This document shows, piece by piece, positions 61,909 to 64,000 of a DNA stretch of 64,000 bases (within the stretch, counting starts at the first letter, position 1; each line of letters begins with the position of its first letter). Under the pieces are notes generated by a model. That model saw nothing but the letters and a program-made list of their open reading frames with translations, made no database searches and had not been told where the DNA came from. The stretch is from Marthasterias glacialis (lineage: Eukaryota; Echinodermata; Asteroidea; Forcipulatida; Asteriidae): positions 14,333,338 through 14,397,337 of the forward strand of contig OU452234.1 of assembly GCA_911728455.2 (NCBI GenBank). The letters are read 5' to 3'. Made by a program: the position numbers and the translations under genes.

Positions 61909-62261
61909 TGCTCTGTGCCAGGCAATCTTTTGATACGGAACAAGTCAACCAATCTTCCACTTATTCATTTGTACATATACGTAGATTAAAGGGCTGTCGC
62001 AGGCCTTGAACTTCGCTCTTGAAGGGGCACGGCAATTTTCCTCTGGCAGGGGCACTTCTAGGAGGAAAATGTAACTTTGTATTGGAACTTTGTAGAGGGC
62101 ACCACAGCAAAACCACAGGGCACCGCGACAATTGCTGTGGGTGACGCGGGTTAATTCGAGGGTTGCTGTCGACCAGACATGATGACACTCAAAAATGTTC
62201 AATCCCACCAACAGTTGTTTTTAACGTACATTATATATTATGTGATTGATTTAGTAAGACC

Positions 62262-62450
62262 AGGGCCCAATTTCATAGAGCTGCTTAAGCACAAAAAGTA
62301 GCTAAGCACAACAACAAAAATATGCTTACCAGACTAAGGTTACCAGCCGAAACAATGTTACATGTACAATTTGTATCCTGCTCATTTTCACTAAGCATGA
62401 AAGTTTAAGCAATATTTTCTGCTTAAGCAGCTCTATGAAATTGGGCCCAG
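62262..62450. repeat. MITE with about 30-base terminal inverted repeats
   Basis: Left GGGCCCAATTTCATAGAGCT, GCTTAAGCA; right is its complement. The AAGCACA-type body is common in deuterostome invertebrates. Confidence 0.8.
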
Positions 62451-64000
62451 TGGGAAAACACAGTGTTGTCCCGTGCACTCTGATTGACTTTTAACATGCA
62501 GTGATCCACAAAGAGAACTTTTTTTATCTTCTTTGCAGGGGGGGGGGGGGGGGGACATTAGCAGGATGTCAAACAGCAAATTGGTCTTGGTTTGAACAAT
62601 AAATACTTTGAATGCTTATTTATTCTTTTAAATGGTAAATATTTCGTAATTGACTCATTGTGAATGTTCAGGCATACATGTAAACAATGATGTTTTATAT
62701 TCTATTGAGTTGCTCCGTTTATAGATGGATCAGCCTCAAGCCTTTGATCAGAAAACGGAGTATAGAAAACGGTATATAAAACTGTTTTTTAGTCGAACAA
62801 TTTGTGCATTGTATTCATAGATATGAACTTCATGATTTCTGTTTATGATTTGTCTGGCCTACTGTATCCCTACCACGTTCATCTAGTCACGTATCATGAT
62901 AGCCACCGTAGCTTATAACCCATGCAGTCATGTATCCTGATATTGCACTCAACCTCGCTTATAATAGAGTGGGTGATCTATCATGATACCGTGATAGTAT
63001 CATGGGAGGTTTATAAGCGAGGTGGTCATGCTTGGCGGCTCGCTTATAAGTGACGGTGGCTAGGCGCATCGGTTTGTGTCCCTCTATTCTGCTGTTGGTG
63101 TTGGCATCATATTGACTTAAGTCGCCACACTGAGGCTGGATGGAATCACGAAATAGTCTGGTGCCATTGTATGAAGTGAGACTTTGAACCAGCATTGCCA
63201 GTGTGTAGGTAGGGTACCATACAAAGCTGGCAGCAGTGTTAGGCCTTTTCCGAACTGGCGGTTGCGGCTACGGCCACGACTGTTGCTAAGGGTGTTGCTA
63301 AGAACATCCCATACTTCAATGCATGATGACGCGGCGATACAGCCGTAGCCGTAAATCTGGACATGGCTTTTTAAAGGTCTATAAAGGTTGAATTTGAAAA
63401 TGGCCGATTTACTCTTCTTCTTTTTTGTCGTATCTGGGGTCGATGTCACAAAAATCGAAGACTGATCTTAAGTGGGTATCAATCTTACTTGCTATAGGGC
63501 AGAGTGGGATGTCACAATACAAATCACTATGGTAATACTGACAACTCATCTGAAGATGAATCTTAGTGCTTTGTGAAATCGACCCCTGGTCACACATAGA
63601 TCTATGATCTTATCATCACCTGCTCGTAGGCAGTCAACAATTTTTAGCTCAAGTGTGGGTGTCGCCTCAAATCAATAGTATCAAGACTCCAGGACGTATT
63701 TCTTGTGAATATTAACGCTTATGTACTAATCAATTTTTACCTTTCTTTGATTTTCCCTGTATCAAATTTTATATGAAGCTGTTTGACTCAAGTCACTCGA
63801 TGAAACCTTGAATTTGTTAACTAATACGTTAATACTGTAAGTGTTGTGTTTATTTGATTTTTCGTTTTTTTTCCTTGGTGGGTTGGGGGGGGGGTACGGG
63901 CAGTGGGTTGTTATGTATCGATTAACTTGTTGGATTTTGAGTATAATAATTTACGTCTGTTGAAGTCTGTAATGTTATATTTTGATATCATTGAATAAAT
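62451..64000. other. right end of window, no gene seen
   Basis: G tract at 62540-62556. At 62935-63060 there are several inverted copies of CCTCGCTTATAA. A facing pair (GCGGCTACGGC, 63264; GCCGTAGCCG, 63343) lies further on. No convincing exon. Confidence 0.45.

Overview
The window is animal nuclear DNA: intron-rich host genes, tRNA-like SINEs and many MITE-like foldback elements. The host proteins (RCC1, SF3B5, a FAM151/menorin-family protein) and the style of the repeats suggest a marine invertebrate deuterostome, perhaps an echinoderm. That last step is inference.

Layout. 0-3.6 kb: a one-exon membrane protein (369-899), a MITE, a possible first exon on the minus strand, and short repeats and hairpins. 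3.6-36.9 kb: two Polinton/Maverick (adintovirus-like) elements, one inside the other. Outer element A (3632-36861) has a 6-bp target duplication, CCCCAT. Element B (18752-35372) lies in the opposite orientation inside a small gene of A, with its own duplication, AACATT. Each element is about 16.6 kb. Each encodes a spliced zinc-finger/OTU-like/PolB protein, a packaging ATPase, two small virion-type proteins, a chromodomain integrase, a minor capsid (penton-like) protein, a core-like protein, a major capsid protein and an adenain-like protease. Near the ends lie a small basic protein, a Cys/His protein and a WW-PC4 protein. 36.9-39.8 kb: nested non-autonomous DNA transposons. 39.8-45.7 kb: a five-exon FAM151-family gene (minus). 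48.6 kb: a small membrane-protein ORF. 51.1 kb: SF3B5 (minus). 53.2-60.2 kb: RCC1 in eight coding exons (plus). 60.2-64 kb: repeats only.

How the elements may work. The terminal inverted repeats (TIRs) act as inward promoters: TATA box, CCAAT boxes, NRF-1-like and CRE palindromes, plus repeated perfect matches to the p53-family response element (RRRCWWGYYY twice, no spacer). Nine perfect sites and four with one mismatch lie in A and B. One terminal gene, the small basic protein, ends in a perfect metazoan histone-type 3' stem-loop in both copies, although the proteins have diverged. The other terminal gene encodes a WW domain joined to a PC4 single-stranded-DNA-binding domain. I infer that the element ties its expression to host DNA damage and S phase. 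This regulatory layer is the most unusual thing in the window.

The morphogenesis halves of A and B are almost identical while the PolB halves are clearly diverged, so the pair is mosaic. The near-identical halves form a giant inverted repeat with arms of about 7 kb. Each copy has lesions: A has a frameshift in the core-like gene and the B insertion in its Cys/His gene; B has a 373-bp deletion in WW-PC4. No single copy looks complete, although together they hold an intact reading frame for each gene.
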